Shown here in pieces: positions 23,101 through 33,290 of a stretch of 64,000 nt of DNA. Position 1 is the first letter of the stretch; each line of letters starts with the position of its first letter. The stretch is from Trifolium pratense. Lineage: Eukaryota; Streptophyta; Magnoliopsida; Fabales; Fabaceae. A program made the translations under genes and the position numbers. The stretch covers positions 42,616,856-42,680,855 of the forward strand of contig NC_060063.1 of NCBI RefSeq assembly GCF_020283565.1. The letters run 5' to 3'. The notes under the pieces are model-generated. The model saw only the letters and a program-made list of their open reading frames with translations. It had not been told where the DNA came from and ran no database searches.

Positions 23101-23703
23101 ATGATTTTAGGTTTAGTGTTTCATTCAATATGAATACTCCATTTGTTTATGTTTGCAAAACAATGTCATGTACTTGCAATCTACACTTTCAGGATCTCAA
23201 AAAAGGATTCAGCAAAGAACCAATCTCAATCACATTCATCCATCGTAAGGCCACAAATTCAACCTCAAGAAACAACAAATGTACTCATTATTCCACCATC
23301 TGCAATTGTAAATAAACCAGCAGCTGTAACTGAACAGCCCGTTCGGTCTATTGACTCTCGAGCTGTCACAGTGGGATCTGACCAGTTCCGAAATTCAGGA
23401 AAACCGTCTTTTAATTCAAACCATTATTATGCCGACTATAATTACAGAGACAAACCAACTACTGTTGAGAGATACCATCCTTCCATGGTTGAGACAAACA
23501 ATTTTGCTGAGAGAACTTTTTATCCAAGGAAGCCTTTGTCAAGTGCAAATCACTTTGTTCCGCGTTTTGCAAATGCAAATCACATCCATACAGTGATCCC
23601 AAACCGAGAAAGCTATCAGCAAAAACAGTTTTGTAGACATTTTGCGCGTGGAAGATGCCATTTTGGAGATAACTGCAAATTCTTACATGGTGGGAGAGAC
23701 TAA
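20177..23703 (+). CDS. SAP and CCCH zinc-finger protein (C3H62-like), 453 aa
   Basis: Nine coding exons fit gt...ag rules and phase: 20177-20349, 20439-20548, 21555-21669, 21751-21812, 22067-22118, 22345-22456, 22776-22874, 22964-23091, 23193-23703. Start: MATKEDSSMDFHE, chosen over the upstream in-frame ATG because the acidic N-terminus begins here. Residues 1-60 are acidic (SEWDDSEEDPDYD). A SAP-type motif (KVDECKIYLKKNGLRLTGNK, about 100-130) suggests nucleic-acid binding. A conserved middle and a basic helix (MEKHSRGSVARADRE) follow. The C-terminus holds one C-X7-C-X5-C-X3-H finger (CRHFARGRCHFGDNCKFLH) ending GGRD. It is probably a nuclear RNA/DNA-binding protein; the exact paralogue name is uncertain. 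Intron 2 carries two transposon insertions. The 3' end is duplicated at 56028-56350. Confidence 0.85.
20742..21145. mobile_element. TIR element with GTACCCGTACC repeats in CCCH-gene intron 2
   Basis: The ends ctatgtagcatgggtac and gtacctaggcaacatag are inverted repeats. Both subterminal regions are packed with gtacccgtacc/gggtac units and the core is AT-rich. Flanks ttatctat / agatctat suggest an 8-9 bp target duplication, so Mutator- or hAT-type. Confidence 0.5.
21192..21416. mobile_element. MITE in CCCH-gene intron 2
   Basis: GAGCTTGTTTGGATAAAC at the left and the complement of a gactgtttgagaaagc end at the right enclose about 225 bp of ataagct/agcttat palindromic repeats. This is a MITE pattern common in legume introns. 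Confidence 0.6.
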
Positions 23704-23939
23704 GGGAATGGATGAACTGAAAAACTTTGTAGTGGCATAATGTCATAGATGTTTTGGCTTTTGAAATTAAAATTTTTGTCTGTTACAAATGTTAATCTGG
23801 TCTGTCCTTTCTCTGGATGGATAGATACTTTGGTATTAAAATTGAAAAGTTAATCTATTGTTTTATCTACTACTATTACACTTATTATTGTGGTGTATTC
23901 CTATTGCACGGTTGAATTAAAAGTTCTTAGTGAATACTA

Positions 23940-24127
23940 ATGGGTTTATCTATCATGTGCAAATTTGTACATGTTAAGAAATTCAAAATAGTAAGTTTAC
24001 ATTGGAACTTATGCGTTTTATATTAAATGTATAATTTTTTAATAAATAATTATTGTTTTGCAATAAATAGTTACTATTTTTGGTTATTTTAACATGTGCA
24101 ATATTACACATATTAGACAAATCCATA
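23940..24127. mobile_element. MITE present only in duplication copy 1 (family A, copy 1)
   Basis: The inverted ends ggtttatctatcatgtgcaaat and attacacatattagacaaatcc bound about 190 bp. The corresponding place in copy 2 (56582-56590) joins cttagtg directly to gatatatc, which serves as an empty site. Confidence 0.6.
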
Positions 24128-24354
24128 TATTGAATATATCAAAACGATAAAATTATTTGATGTGTTATTGTGACTATATGTTTTACATATAGAGAAACTC
24201 TTGTGTGGTCATAAGACTCTGATCACAAAATTTGGTCACTCACATAAAATTGAAAAAACGTAGAAAGTAAAACAAAATAAAAAATGAATATTGTATATTT
24301 TTTAAATAATTTTGTGAGTGTGACCAAATCTGTCCATTCAAATATTTTTCTTAT

Positions 24355-24532
24355 GGGTGTTGTTAACATGTGCATATAGGGCACATGTTAAGATATCCCA
24401 ATATAGAAAATCAACATTTAATGATACAAAAAATTTAATGCTTCAAAAGTTAAAATACACAAGTTAGCATTTAATAATTTCCATTTTTGCTTTCTTAACA
24501 TGTGTTCTTGGTGCACATGTTAACATTCTCCT
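24355..24532. mobile_element. MITE present only in duplication copy 1 (family A, copy 2)
   Basis: Left gtgttgttaacatgtgc...gcacatgttaag and right cttaacatgtg...gtgcacatgttaacattct form inverted repeats of about 35 bp. Copy 2 lacks the segment at about 56805-56815. It is related to the element at 23940 through the aacatgtgc motif. Confidence 0.65.
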
Positions 24533-24659
24533 TTTCTTATTTATATTGTGATATTTTAAATATGGGTCATGAAGTAAATTTTATATTAAAAAAACTTTTA
24601 CTTATCATGTCACATTTCATATAATGGAGGATTATACAAAATATATAATGTAAGACCAC

Positions 24660-24830
24660 AAGTAAGTGAGTCTGTATACAAATTCTAGCTCAACCGATAT
24701 AAATGTTGAAATTGCTAGTGTCAGAGTTATGGCCAGGGTTGGAACTCCGGTCACTCCACTTTATGCGTGAGTTTTCAATGGCTTTATCATTTCATCTATT
24801 AGCCAAAATAAACAACTAAGTGGGTCCCGC
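24660..24830 (+). mobile_element. tRNA-derived SINE-like sequence
   Basis: tagctcaaccgatataaatgttg (box A-like) and agggttggaactccggtcactccac (box B-like) are spaced as in plant tRNA-derived SINEs. It is absent from the matching part of duplication copy 2. No clear target duplication was found. Confidence 0.5.
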
Positions 24831-25329
24831 AATGATTAAATTAAAATATGTTTAAAATTGTATCTTTCTCTCCATCTTATATAATGTACTATACTAGCCA
24901 CTACCAGAAATAGAAAGTGTGTTTTGTCCAAGATAATAGCATAGTATGCATGGGAATGGAAATTATATCCCTCTCTGATGCAGAAACAATTTAGTGCTGC
25001 ATAATAACTTGAGAGTTAATCATATCCTCAAGCCACACACATTTCCTCCATCATCATCCCATGAAATTTGACAAGCTTGAAGACCAATTGCAACACTAAG
25101 CTTGAAAACCAATTTAGCATGGGTGTGAAATCATTCCCTTTGATTCTACCTAGCTTTTCCTTGGTTTTCAACCATACTTGTTAACAATTTCAGTAATAGA
25201 TTCCTAAATTGTACTCACTCTTTACACAATTTAGTGAAATCATTTCAAAATCTTGCTTCTGTATTCTTCATTTTACTCTTGCTGTTATAGTCTCTTCACC
25301 ACCTTCTTTGTTTCTCAACCAGCCAAAGA

Positions 25330-25807
25330 ATGACAGAATCCATTTATAAGTACATAGTTCCTGCTGTGATATTCATTCCGCTGGCAATGTTACCAAAAGC
25401 CGCGGCATACATTTATTTTGTTTGCATAGCTACATTGATATCGTTGGTTATGTTTATATGGTTTTGTATATCAGATTGTCGATGGACGCAAGAACTTCAA
25501 TCTATTACTAGGAGCAATTCATGGTCTGTGAGGGAGCCTTACAGACCAAATTCAAGGGTCAACATGTCTTTTAACACAATCTCGGAGATTACTAGGATGG
25601 CAATGAGAGCATTACCTCCAGTTAAAATTTTTGGTGGTGAAGATATGCAATGCCCTATTTGTCTATAGAGGAGTTGAAGACAGGAGAGTTGGTTCAACCT
25701 TTTGTTGTCTGCGCCCATGAGTTTCACACATCGTGCCTTAACTCTTGGTTGCGGGGAGGAGGAACTACTTGTCCGGTTTGTCGCCATGATTTGTTGTCTA
25801 ACCATTA
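25330..25807 (+). pseudogene. RING-H2 (ATL-like) gene, frameshifted copy
   Basis: This is the twin of the intact gene at 57575. It encodes two predicted membrane segments (YIVPAVIFIPLAML, FVCIATLISLVMFIWFCI), a Ser/Arg linker and the first RING pair CPIC. Then two extra bases at about 25664-25668 (gtctatagagg versus gtctagagg in the twin) create a TAG right after CPICL. The rest of the RING (C-A-H-EF-H...CPVC) is still readable in another frame up to 25807, so the lesion looks recent. As it stands it would give a 112-residue membrane stub without a ring. Confidence 0.85.
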
Positions 25808-26379
25808 GGGTTGATCAGATCAGTCTTCTGTTTTTACTTGATTTGAGTGTCCTTTAGTTCCGATTTTAGTTTTTGTTCAGTTTGATTCTTGCGTGTTCCT
25901 CAAAGTTCAGTGTTTTTTTTTTCATTTGTAAATATGGATCAAGAAAAAGAGAAGAAAGTGAAAAAGAGAAATGGGATATCTATATCTTTTTTATCCTTTG
26001 ATTTGTGACACATGATGTGTTTGAAAAGTAATTAATATATGATTCTGTTAATTTTCATATGGTGCAGCAATTGAATTTAGTGAAAGGGTAAACAGCTTCT
26101 TTGGGATAGCTGCAAATCATATCTCATATCTTACTAAGGTGATGCATGAATGAAGACCTCAAAACTGCAGCAAAGAATGACAACTTTGATGCCTCTAATT
26201 GGAGGGGTTATTAAACTCTTACATTGTTAATGGTTTGACATGAAAAATGTGTTTTAATTCTAATTGTCATACTCAAACCAGGGGTTAAGTTAAGCTTATT
26301 GACTATGTCTCAATACATCCCAAGTTTTAGAGCCATGCAACATGTACAAGGAGCTTTGAGGGTTTCAGACCACTTCACT
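25808..26379. other. downstream flank of RING pseudogene
   Basis: Holds the 3' UTR-like part shared with copy 2 up to about 25975, then a stretch (25976-26100) that differs completely from copy 2 (58219-58380), then shared sequence again. No gene is recognised. Confidence 0.4.
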
Positions 26380-27420
26380 GAGATGCGAGCATTGTGGGAA
26401 GAACTTGATCAATTCAGACCTATGCCATAATGTGTTTGTCCTAATGCATGTGTGTGTGCATCTAAGCGAAATGCAAGATTGTACAACAATGAAGACAAGA
26501 TTATAATATCAAAATGTGAGATCTCAAATTCTGTTAATGGAACCTCTTCCTACCATAAACAAGGTTCTTTCCGTAGTTTTACAAGAAGAAAGGCAGCATA
26601 ATTATGGAGTTGCAAATCAATCTGATAACAAAAATGAAGTAACAGATGCATTGGCTAATGCAGTTGATAGTAGAGGTTATGGTAGAGGTAGAGGAGGACA
26701 CAATGGTCAACAAAGGAGGAAGAGGTCGTGGAAATGTGAACAATTCCACAAGAGTGTGCACCTATTGTGGCAAGAAAGGTCCCATAGTTGATATATGTTA
26801 CAAGAAACATGGCTATCCACCCAATTGGGGTTATGGAAGAGACAATCAAGGTAATGGAGGAAATGCATATGCTAACAATGTTGGAGCTGACAATGAGGGA
26901 GTTAATGGTGGCAATGTGCAACCTGTAGATGAAGGACATGTATCATTGACCAAGGACCAATACAACAGTTTACTTGATTTACTTGAAAGGAACACTATGG
27001 ATGACATAAAGCATTCCACCAACACGGTGAAGGGAGAAACCAGTCACTGCTATTCTACAGGAGTAGCAGGTAATAGCATTCAAGCACACATAATTGGTAA
27101 ATTCAGATTACAAGATGAGTTGCTTATGGACTGAGTTTTATATTTGCCAGAATTTAATGTTAATTTGATATTTGTCTCAAGACTAGCCAAAGGAAACAAT
27201 TGTGTGTTGTCTTTTGAAAATGATTCTTGTATTATACAGGCAAAGGACACTATGAGGGGTATTGGTTTGGCTAAGCAATTGGATGGACTATACTATTTGA
27301 AGCCTCGGCAGGTATATACATTCTGTCAGTGAAGATAGAAGTAGTGTTCTATGGCACTTGAGGTTAGGCCACTTATCTGATGAAAGATTTTTTTCTTCTA
27401 GACCAATTATTATCATTGTA
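26380..27420 (+). pseudogene. Copia gag/pre-integrase relic (duplication copy 1)
   Basis: Conceptual pieces: HFTEMRALWEELDQFRPMP (gag UBN2-type), SQILLMEPLPTINKVLSVV, a glycine-rich linker, a CCHC knuckle in which the His is Pro (CTYCGKKGPIVDIC; copy 2 has His), then after a stop YLPEFNVNLIFVSRLAKGN and LWHLRLGHLSDERF (GAG-pre-integrase). The protease active site between the two blocks is deleted. The element is not functional. Confidence 0.8.
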
Positions 27421-27662
27421 AAAGTGTTACAAATCTAGTTTGGAGTATTGGCTAAATAAAATCCGAGATTAGGAAATATTCACAGAACAATGATATCTTG
27501 TGCAAGTCCTCACTTGATAAAACATGAATGCCTATAAAGAATGAGACACTTTTTTCACTTCACCTGAAACCAGATTTTTAAGAGAGCTTAAAATCAGATT
27601 CTATGCTAAAAATCTGTTTGTTTTTTTTTTAAAAAAAAATTTAAAAAGGTTAATTTTTTTTT

Positions 27663-28281
27663 ATAGCTTTCGATGTGGCTACCCTTACAAGTGCATGAGC
27701 GACCTCATTCGATTGTCTCCTATTAAACTCAACATGAGAGTTTTCAAAATTAGATCAAACACACAATGACATTCTCTTATAACATCACTAAACTATGTGA
27801 CATCATTCCCGCCCTTATGAAAATAATCAAAAACTCTTTTCAAGTCAAGCACAAAGTCCACTCGTTCTAGTTGTAACTCTTGAACCCAATTGAGAGCATG
27901 GTAAAGTCCCGACGCTTCTCCTAAATCTACACTGCACATAGGTGAACTCCACATTGTTTTGGCAAGCAAGAAACGGCATTCATCGTCACGGATACATATA
28001 CCAAAACCAACACGGTTCCGGTGAGCCGAAAATGAAGCATCGATGTTACATTTGTACCTACCGGTTTCAGGTTTCTGCCAACGCAGCTCAGCCTTCTCCT
28101 GCCTATGCGTCTGCACTCGCGATTCTGTCATGACAGCAGCACTTTCAACCTCTGCTGCGTTGCTTTTTTTTTTTTTTTGCGTATTCTTTGCAGCGCGCCA
28201 GTCCTCAAGAAGGTGATCGACTCTGTTCAATATTTGCTCCTTTGTTTCAGTTGCTTTGTTCAACAATTTCATGTTACGATT
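27663..28281 (-). pseudogene. LINE RNase H and 3' end (duplication copy 1)
   Basis: On the minus strand a 159-residue frame reads ...WQKPETGRYKCNIDASFS...GFGICIRDDE...VDLGEASGLYHALNW...VDFVLDLKRVFDYF. This is the RNase H domain with the three acidic residues (D in CNID, E in GEA, D in LDLK) retained. A poly-T stretch at 27654-27662 marks the LINE poly(A) tail. It is 5' truncated at 28281, exactly where homology with copy 2 stops. Confidence 0.8.
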
Positions 28282-29369
28282 TTTAAGTTAAGGGATGAAC
28301 TAAATTTTTAAATAAGTTAAGGAAACACAAAGGTACTTAAGCTAAATTTTTTCTTAAGAAAGTAATATTATTATTAATTTGATTAAAGTTTATATAGGCC
28401 ATCCCAATGTCATTTGAGTAAGAAATGAGAAGAGAAGTGGAGAATATTTTCTATCTTTTCAATAGAAACAGAATATTTCATGTGTTAAAGAAACAATAAT
28501 CTCCTATTACCTTCCTCCTAAATTATAAATAAAAAAAAATCATTTTATTGAAAAATATAATAATTTAAAATATAATTGTATTTTAATAATTTAATATGTC
28601 ACCCATTCTCCCCATCCAATTTGCATGTCATATCAACATTTCTATAATCCAACAATCTCTATAATTAGGATGTTTGTGATTGCTGTACAATAGAGCTTGT
28701 TTATTTAAGCTCGGTTTAATACAAATTTGACCAAGGAGGTTATCTACCTCTTGCATTTGCCGCGATTTTAATGTTCATCATGTATGTTTGGAATAACGTG
28801 TATTTTTAACGTGTGTAAAAATCATAACCGACACTCAATTCAATTTATAATGAAGGACGATAACATCATTATATTTTTTAATATGTGTAAAAATCTTAAA
28901 AGATATTCTACTTTACTAGTACTAGTATTTATAATTTACAACAGAGGGAGTATACTGCTATTTAATTACCTTATTGAGCTTGGAATTATCAAGTTTAAAA
29001 AAAACTAAAATATAAGAGACAATTACTATGATATCATATGATTTTTTTTTGGTAAGAAAAAAAAAAAATCATACCTATTCTAAACATGATTACCATGATC
29101 CATGAACCACTTACCTCCCAACTAACACACATTTACCAATTGCATGTCTTACCTATTCTAAACTTGTCCCAACATGTCAACAATACTATAAATATAGTCC
29201 ATTCAATGTGTTGTGGATAACATTCATTTTGCATAGAACTTTAAGCCATAGTATTCAAAACCCACGATGATTCACCAAGGTTATCATTCTAATTTGATAA
29301 TTTTGTACACCAACAAATACATGTAGTATATACATTTAAAATTTTAGAAAATTCCAAGAATATTTTAGT
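28282..29369. other. AT-rich intergenic DNA with a possible degraded MITE
   Basis: ttcctcctaaattataaataaa (about 28513) and the complement of ctccctctgttgtaaattataaatac (about 28925-28953) could be the ends of a diverged Stowaway-like element of about 440 bp. The remainder shows no gene. Confidence 0.35.
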
Positions 29370-29910
29370 AATTTTCCTTTTTTCGGGTGGTCATGGCCCA
29401 CTCCAGTCACCTCCGAGTCCTGATTTCCTTTTCTTTTTTGTTTTGAAGAAAAACATCACAACAACGATGTGCTTTGGTTTCTAATTCAACGACCATATAT
29501 AATTCCTTTTATTAATGAGGTAAGGTCACAAAATTTCTATTTTGTAGTGTTTATTTAATTTAATTTGTTGTTAATCTCTGTTAGTCTTCTTCAGTTTATC
29601 TTGTCAAAAAAAAAAAAATATCTTCAATTTATTTAATTATTTTTATTTTTTAAAAGAGCTCAAAACTATTAGTCCATATTTTACACCCTCACAAAATAAA
29701 ATAGTAGACAACAAAAATTACACTTGGGAAAGTAGCTCGGAATATATTGACAACAAAAACTTTACACCCTCAAAACTCATTTATAGTTTCAGTTGTCATG
29801 TTGATTATGTGGAATAAGAGCTTTTGGAAAGTAGCTCTCTCTTTACTTTACCATTCAGCTTCATTGAATTGGTTTATTTATCATCATTTATCGTAAAGTT
29901 CACATAGGGT
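29370..29910 (+). pseudogene. HAK/KUP potassium-transporter gene fragment (5' non-coding part and one membrane exon)
   Basis: 29480-29560 matches the upstream part of the HAK locus at 48.4 kb (ctaattcaacga...attaatgaggtaag, a leader-exon/donor-like phrase). 29795-29870 encodes SVVMLIMWNKSFWKVAL, the counterpart of SVVMLIVWKKSFWIVAL at 49.15 and 49.83 kb, part of a membrane segment of HAK/KUP K+ transporters. It is the outer end of the left arm of an inverted repeat whose other end is 39590-39665. Confidence 0.65.
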
Positions 29911-29916
29911 CTAGCA

Positions 29917-31320
29917 TTGTTGTTAAAATCGCGTTTTAAAACGTAAACTCGTTCGATTTTACGCTTTTAGGTATGAAAAACGTGTTAAATCGGATGTAAA
30001 CTCATTTTCTGGTAAACTCGGGAAAAAAAAAACGAATTTACACCGAGTTAACTCGATCAAACTCGCTGGAATCGTGTAAACTCGTCGCACGAGTTTACTT
30101 GTGATTTCGAGTTTACCTTTAAAAGCTCATTTTCATTTTTTTGGCTCAATTTTTGTTTTGTTTAATCGTATATTTTAATACAAGTTTATGGACATAATAT
30201 TATTTATATGGTGATTTGGTATATTTTACCTTTATAATTAAGTTTATATTTTGAAATATTGACGTTTTTAGGGCCCGTTTGGTGCACAGGATAAGAGACA
30301 TGATAGGATAAATGTATCATATCCTGTCACAATCCAGTGTTTGGTGACACAACAGGATATGATAAGTTAATCCTGAAGCTTATCCTATCATGTCTCTATC
30401 TAGTTATAAATTCTTATCCTGAATTTGAGCTGGGTTACCAACAGGATAGGATAAGAAGAAAAAAAAATTACTGATTTATTCTATAAAATATATTTTAAAA
30501 TAAATAAAATAAAATAAAATAAAATATAAATAATAAAATAATTAATTTTTAAATATATATGTGATTTTCTCAGGGGTAATTTTGTAATTAATATATTCTA
30601 AAAAATCAAAATTTTACTAAAATTACAATATTTTAAAGTAAATTAATTATTAAAAAATTGAAAAATAGGGATATTAATTTAAATTTTATAAAAAATTAAA
30701 TATAATTCTTTTGCAATAGTAATTTTATTATTTACGTATGAGATATATCATATATTTATTTGACTTATCTAACATGTATATATTATTGAGTTATTTATTT
30801 GATCATGATTCATATAAAAAATTAAACTTGATTATTTTCTCATGATTTTTATTTGAAATTATAAAGTTATTTGATTACTTATTTATATTTTTTATTTATA
30901 AAATTCAAAGTATTACAAAATAATTTTAAAACAAATAACAATTGTTTTACAAGAGTAACTTTATCATTTAAATTGTTATATATCTTATCATATTATTATG
31001 AGCAAGTATGTATTAAAAACAAGATATAATAGTTATCATGTTTGTTATCCTGTGTGCACCAAACGCAGGATATGATAACTCAGGATAACTGTTATCCTGC
31101 CGATATTCTATCTTATCCTTATCCTGTTTTATATCCTATCATGTCACTATCATATCCTGCGCACCAAACGGACCCTTATAGTATTATACTAGTATATATG
31201 TCGTGTACATAATTATTGTAATATTATTTTAATTTTTGGTAAACTCGTACGATTTTACGTGTCGAGTTTACCTAGGCAAAACGAGTTGAGGTAAAAGCTC
31301 GATCCCGACAACCTTGGGTG
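29917..31320. mobile_element. TIR element with GTAAACTCG repeats, carrying a nested Harbinger-like element
   Basis: The ends ttgttgttaaaatcgcg and cgatcccgacaacctt are imperfect inverted repeats. Many gtaaactcg / cgagtttac units lie just inside each end. The flanking ctagca (29911-29916) and ctagta (31321-31326) look like part of the target duplication. The right arm of the HAK inverted repeat lacks this insertion. Superfamily uncertain (Mutator-like suggested). Confidence 0.6.
30271..31175. mobile_element. Harbinger-like non-autonomous transposon, 905 bp
   Basis: The termini GGGCCCGTTTGGTGCACAGG and, on the minus strand, GGGTCCGTTTGGTGCGCAGG are inverted repeats flanked by TTA (30268-30270, 31176-31178). 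Subterminal aggata/tatcct repeats are dense and the core is very AT-rich without an ORF. It is nested inside the GTAAACTCG element. Confidence 0.8.
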
Positions 31321-31326
31321 CTAGTA

Positions 31327-31792
31327 GCCTTTTTCAGCGGAGTGATGGGAGTTTGGTTCTGGGCACAGAAGAAGAGATAAGAATTTGAAATCAAGAACCA
31401 AATTCCCTCATAAAGGTTAACAAACTTAGTCAGTAACTTGAGCACATATCATATACCTGGAATTGAAATTTTCTATTCCGAGCTTTCACAAGAAACTATT
31501 CCCATATTCCTTCACCTCATTGTCAAGATACCTTGTCTTCACTCGGTTATTTTCTTAGTTCCCATTAAGCCAACACCAATTAGTAGGGTTGCATTAGACG
31601 ATATATATGTATTTAGGCACGTGGAGGGTAGAGGATGCATAATCTTCCACTACATTATAAGGCATGGGTATAGTGGTTCAATTAAAGATTTGATTGAGTT
31701 TGAGTCTGAATTGATTTTCTATCTCAACGAATTTATTAGACATAGTCATACACAACAAGTTGAAGCAACAGCAATTGTTGAACAATTAGACG
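31327..31792 (+). pseudogene. HAK/KUP transporter C-terminal exon, left arm of the inverted repeat
   Basis: The open frame 31438-31800 (MSTYHIPGIEIFYSELSQ...) matches the cytoplasmic C-terminal region of HAK/KUP/KT potassium transporters: the pattern ...YSELSQ..PIF.HLI.KIPCLHSV...VPIK..PISRVAL...FRHVE...IIRHGYSGSI.DLIEFESELI is characteristic. The arm ends at 31792, one base before the centre of the inverted repeat (31793). No promoter, membrane core or N-terminus is attached, so it cannot make a transporter. Confidence 0.8.
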
Positions 31793-31793
31793 T

Positions 31794-32216
31794 CGTCTAA
31801 TTGTTCAACAATTATTGCTGCTTCAACTTGTTGTGTATGACTATGTTTGATAAATTCTCTGAGATAACAAATTAATTCAAACTCAAACTCATTCAAATCT
31901 CCAATCGAATCACTATATCATGCCTTATAGTGCACTGGAAGATTTTGTATTCTCTACTCTCCATGTGCCCAAATACATACCTATCCTCTAATGAAACCCT
32001 ACTAGTTGGTTTTGCCTTAATGGAAACTAAGACAACAACTGAGTGAAGGCAAGGTATAATCAGGCAAGGGAATATCGAAAGAGTTTGTTGTGAAAGCTCG
32101 AAATACATAATCTCAATTCCATGCATGCGATAAGTGCTCAAGTTACCAACCATCTCTGTTAACCTTTCTGAGGGGATTTGGTCCTTAATTTCAAATTCGT
32201 AACTTTTCTTCTATGT
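31794..32216 (-). pseudogene. HAK/KUP transporter C-terminal exon, right arm of the inverted repeat
   Basis: Minus-strand translation from 32153 gives NLSTYRMHGIEIMYFELSQ...IIPCLHSVVVLVSIK.KPTSRVSLEDRYVFGHMESRE, the same domain as the left arm. One codon is lost in KIPCLHS and a frameshift lies near IRHD. Immediately around the centre the two arms are perfectly complementary (gttgaacaattagacg / cgtctaattgttcaac). It resumes at 39297 after transposon insertions. Confidence 0.8.
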
Positions 32217-32419
32217 GTGTGTTTGGTTTAGCGGTACCTAGAATTGAGTTTGGTAGAATTGAGTTTGACAGAATTGATTTTGGTTAAAAGTGAGTTGAAC
32301 AGAATTAGTTTATGTTTGGATATATAGATGTAAAAGTGATTCTCAACATTTGATGTTGTTTGGATAATTTGAGTCAAAATTACTTTTAAATGTGTAAATT
32401 ACCAAAAGGGTCTTAACAT

Positions 32420-32575
32420 AAATCAATTGTTAATTGGTTCAGTGTGATTGACGTTGAACTTGGTAGGGAGAACCGCAGTTCGATCCCTGCAACTGCGATC
32501 GGAATGAGGCTAAAAACACTTAATACCAAAACTGACCCTTAAACCAGATTAGACTGGTGGTGAAAACAAAAAAAT
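32420..32575 (+). mobile_element. tRNA-derived SINE with 9-bp target duplication
   Basis: A box-B motif gttcgatcc (32478-32486) lies in a 156-bp unit ending gactggtggtgaaaacaaaaaaa. Perfect duplications tcttaacat flank it (32411-32419, 32576-32584). It is not a tRNA gene: no acceptor stem or anticodon arm can be formed. Confidence 0.85.
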
Positions 32576-32789
32576 TCTTAACATGTACATAAGTTAAAAA
32601 TTCAATAGCACAAAAAAAAAGTTTCATTAAGTTTATTGTAGGAAAAAACATTAATTGTATAACGTAATGAAATGGAAAATAACAAACAAAATTAAGTGAT
32701 CACCGATTACTGGTACTTAATTGGATATAATTTATAAGTGTCATATAAGTAAAATTTAATGTAACAACACTACAGTGATAGATTTTTGG

Positions 32790-32880
32790 GTCTTAATCAT
32801 TTGGTTCCGGGTTCGATCCATGGTCGGTGCATATGGAGAAGCATTTGTCGGAAGAGGTCAATCCCTTAATGTTTTTTTTT
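32790..32880 (+). mobile_element. SINE-like sequence with box B
   Basis: ccgggttcgatccatggtcggtg followed by gagaagcatttgtcggaagaggtcaatccctt and a T-run is a recurrent legume SINE-like phrase. Boundaries and target duplication are not clear. Confidence 0.45.
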
Positions 32881-33290
32881 GTTACAAGAGAAGTAATTTT
32901 TATGTATATACTATAAAAAAAACATTTTAAATTAATTTTGCTTAAAAATACTGATACCCAACAGAAGTAGTGAGTACCTAAAAATTACCACAAAATTAAT
33001 TGTCCTCAGTTCACACCGTTCAGTATTAGAAACAAGTATATATAAGTGTATAAAATATGTATAAAATAATTGTGAAGGGTAATTGAAGAGTGTACTGTAC
33101 ATTAATATGGATAGAATTGATTCACATTAACGCAGAAGCTAGGATTTCCTGCTTCTTGTAGAATCAAGTCTGAACCATAAAAGTGATTTTAAGAAAAAAA
33201 TCCAAACACCTTTACAAGCCTCATAAATCACGTTAGAGGTAAAAAAACGCACGTCCATGGCATGTAGAAGCTGAACCAAACAGAGGCTAT

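Larger units (their letters stand above)
23379..28281 (+). repeat. segmental duplication, copy 1
   Basis: From ccagttccgaaattcagg onward the sequence matches 56028 onward in the same order and orientation: CCCH 3' exon, RING gene, Copia gag relic, LINE 3' end. The match stops at 28281 (gttacgattttt), where copy 2 continues into more LINE. Copy 1 holds two MITEs and a SINE missing from copy 2. The gag part (26398-27620) is nearly identical to copy 2 by eye; the non-coding parts differ more. Confidence 0.85.
32217..33286. mobile_element. hAT-like non-autonomous element with two nested SINEs
   Basis: The ends gtgtgtttggtttagc and (minus) ctctgtttggttcagc are inverted repeats. Flanks ctatgt (32211-32216) and ctat+gt (33287-33290 continued at 39302) are a target duplication of at least 6 bp, the right copy being split by the TRIM-Copia insertion. 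The left HAK arm has the undisturbed site (cttctgtgcccagaacc on its minus strand). There is no transposase ORF. Confidence 0.6.

Noticed and set aside
32470..32500. Possible tRNA gene from the box-B motif gttcgatcc
   Set aside because: No cloverleaf can be formed; 9-bp target duplications and a poly(A)-like end show a SINE. The same holds for 32805-32830.
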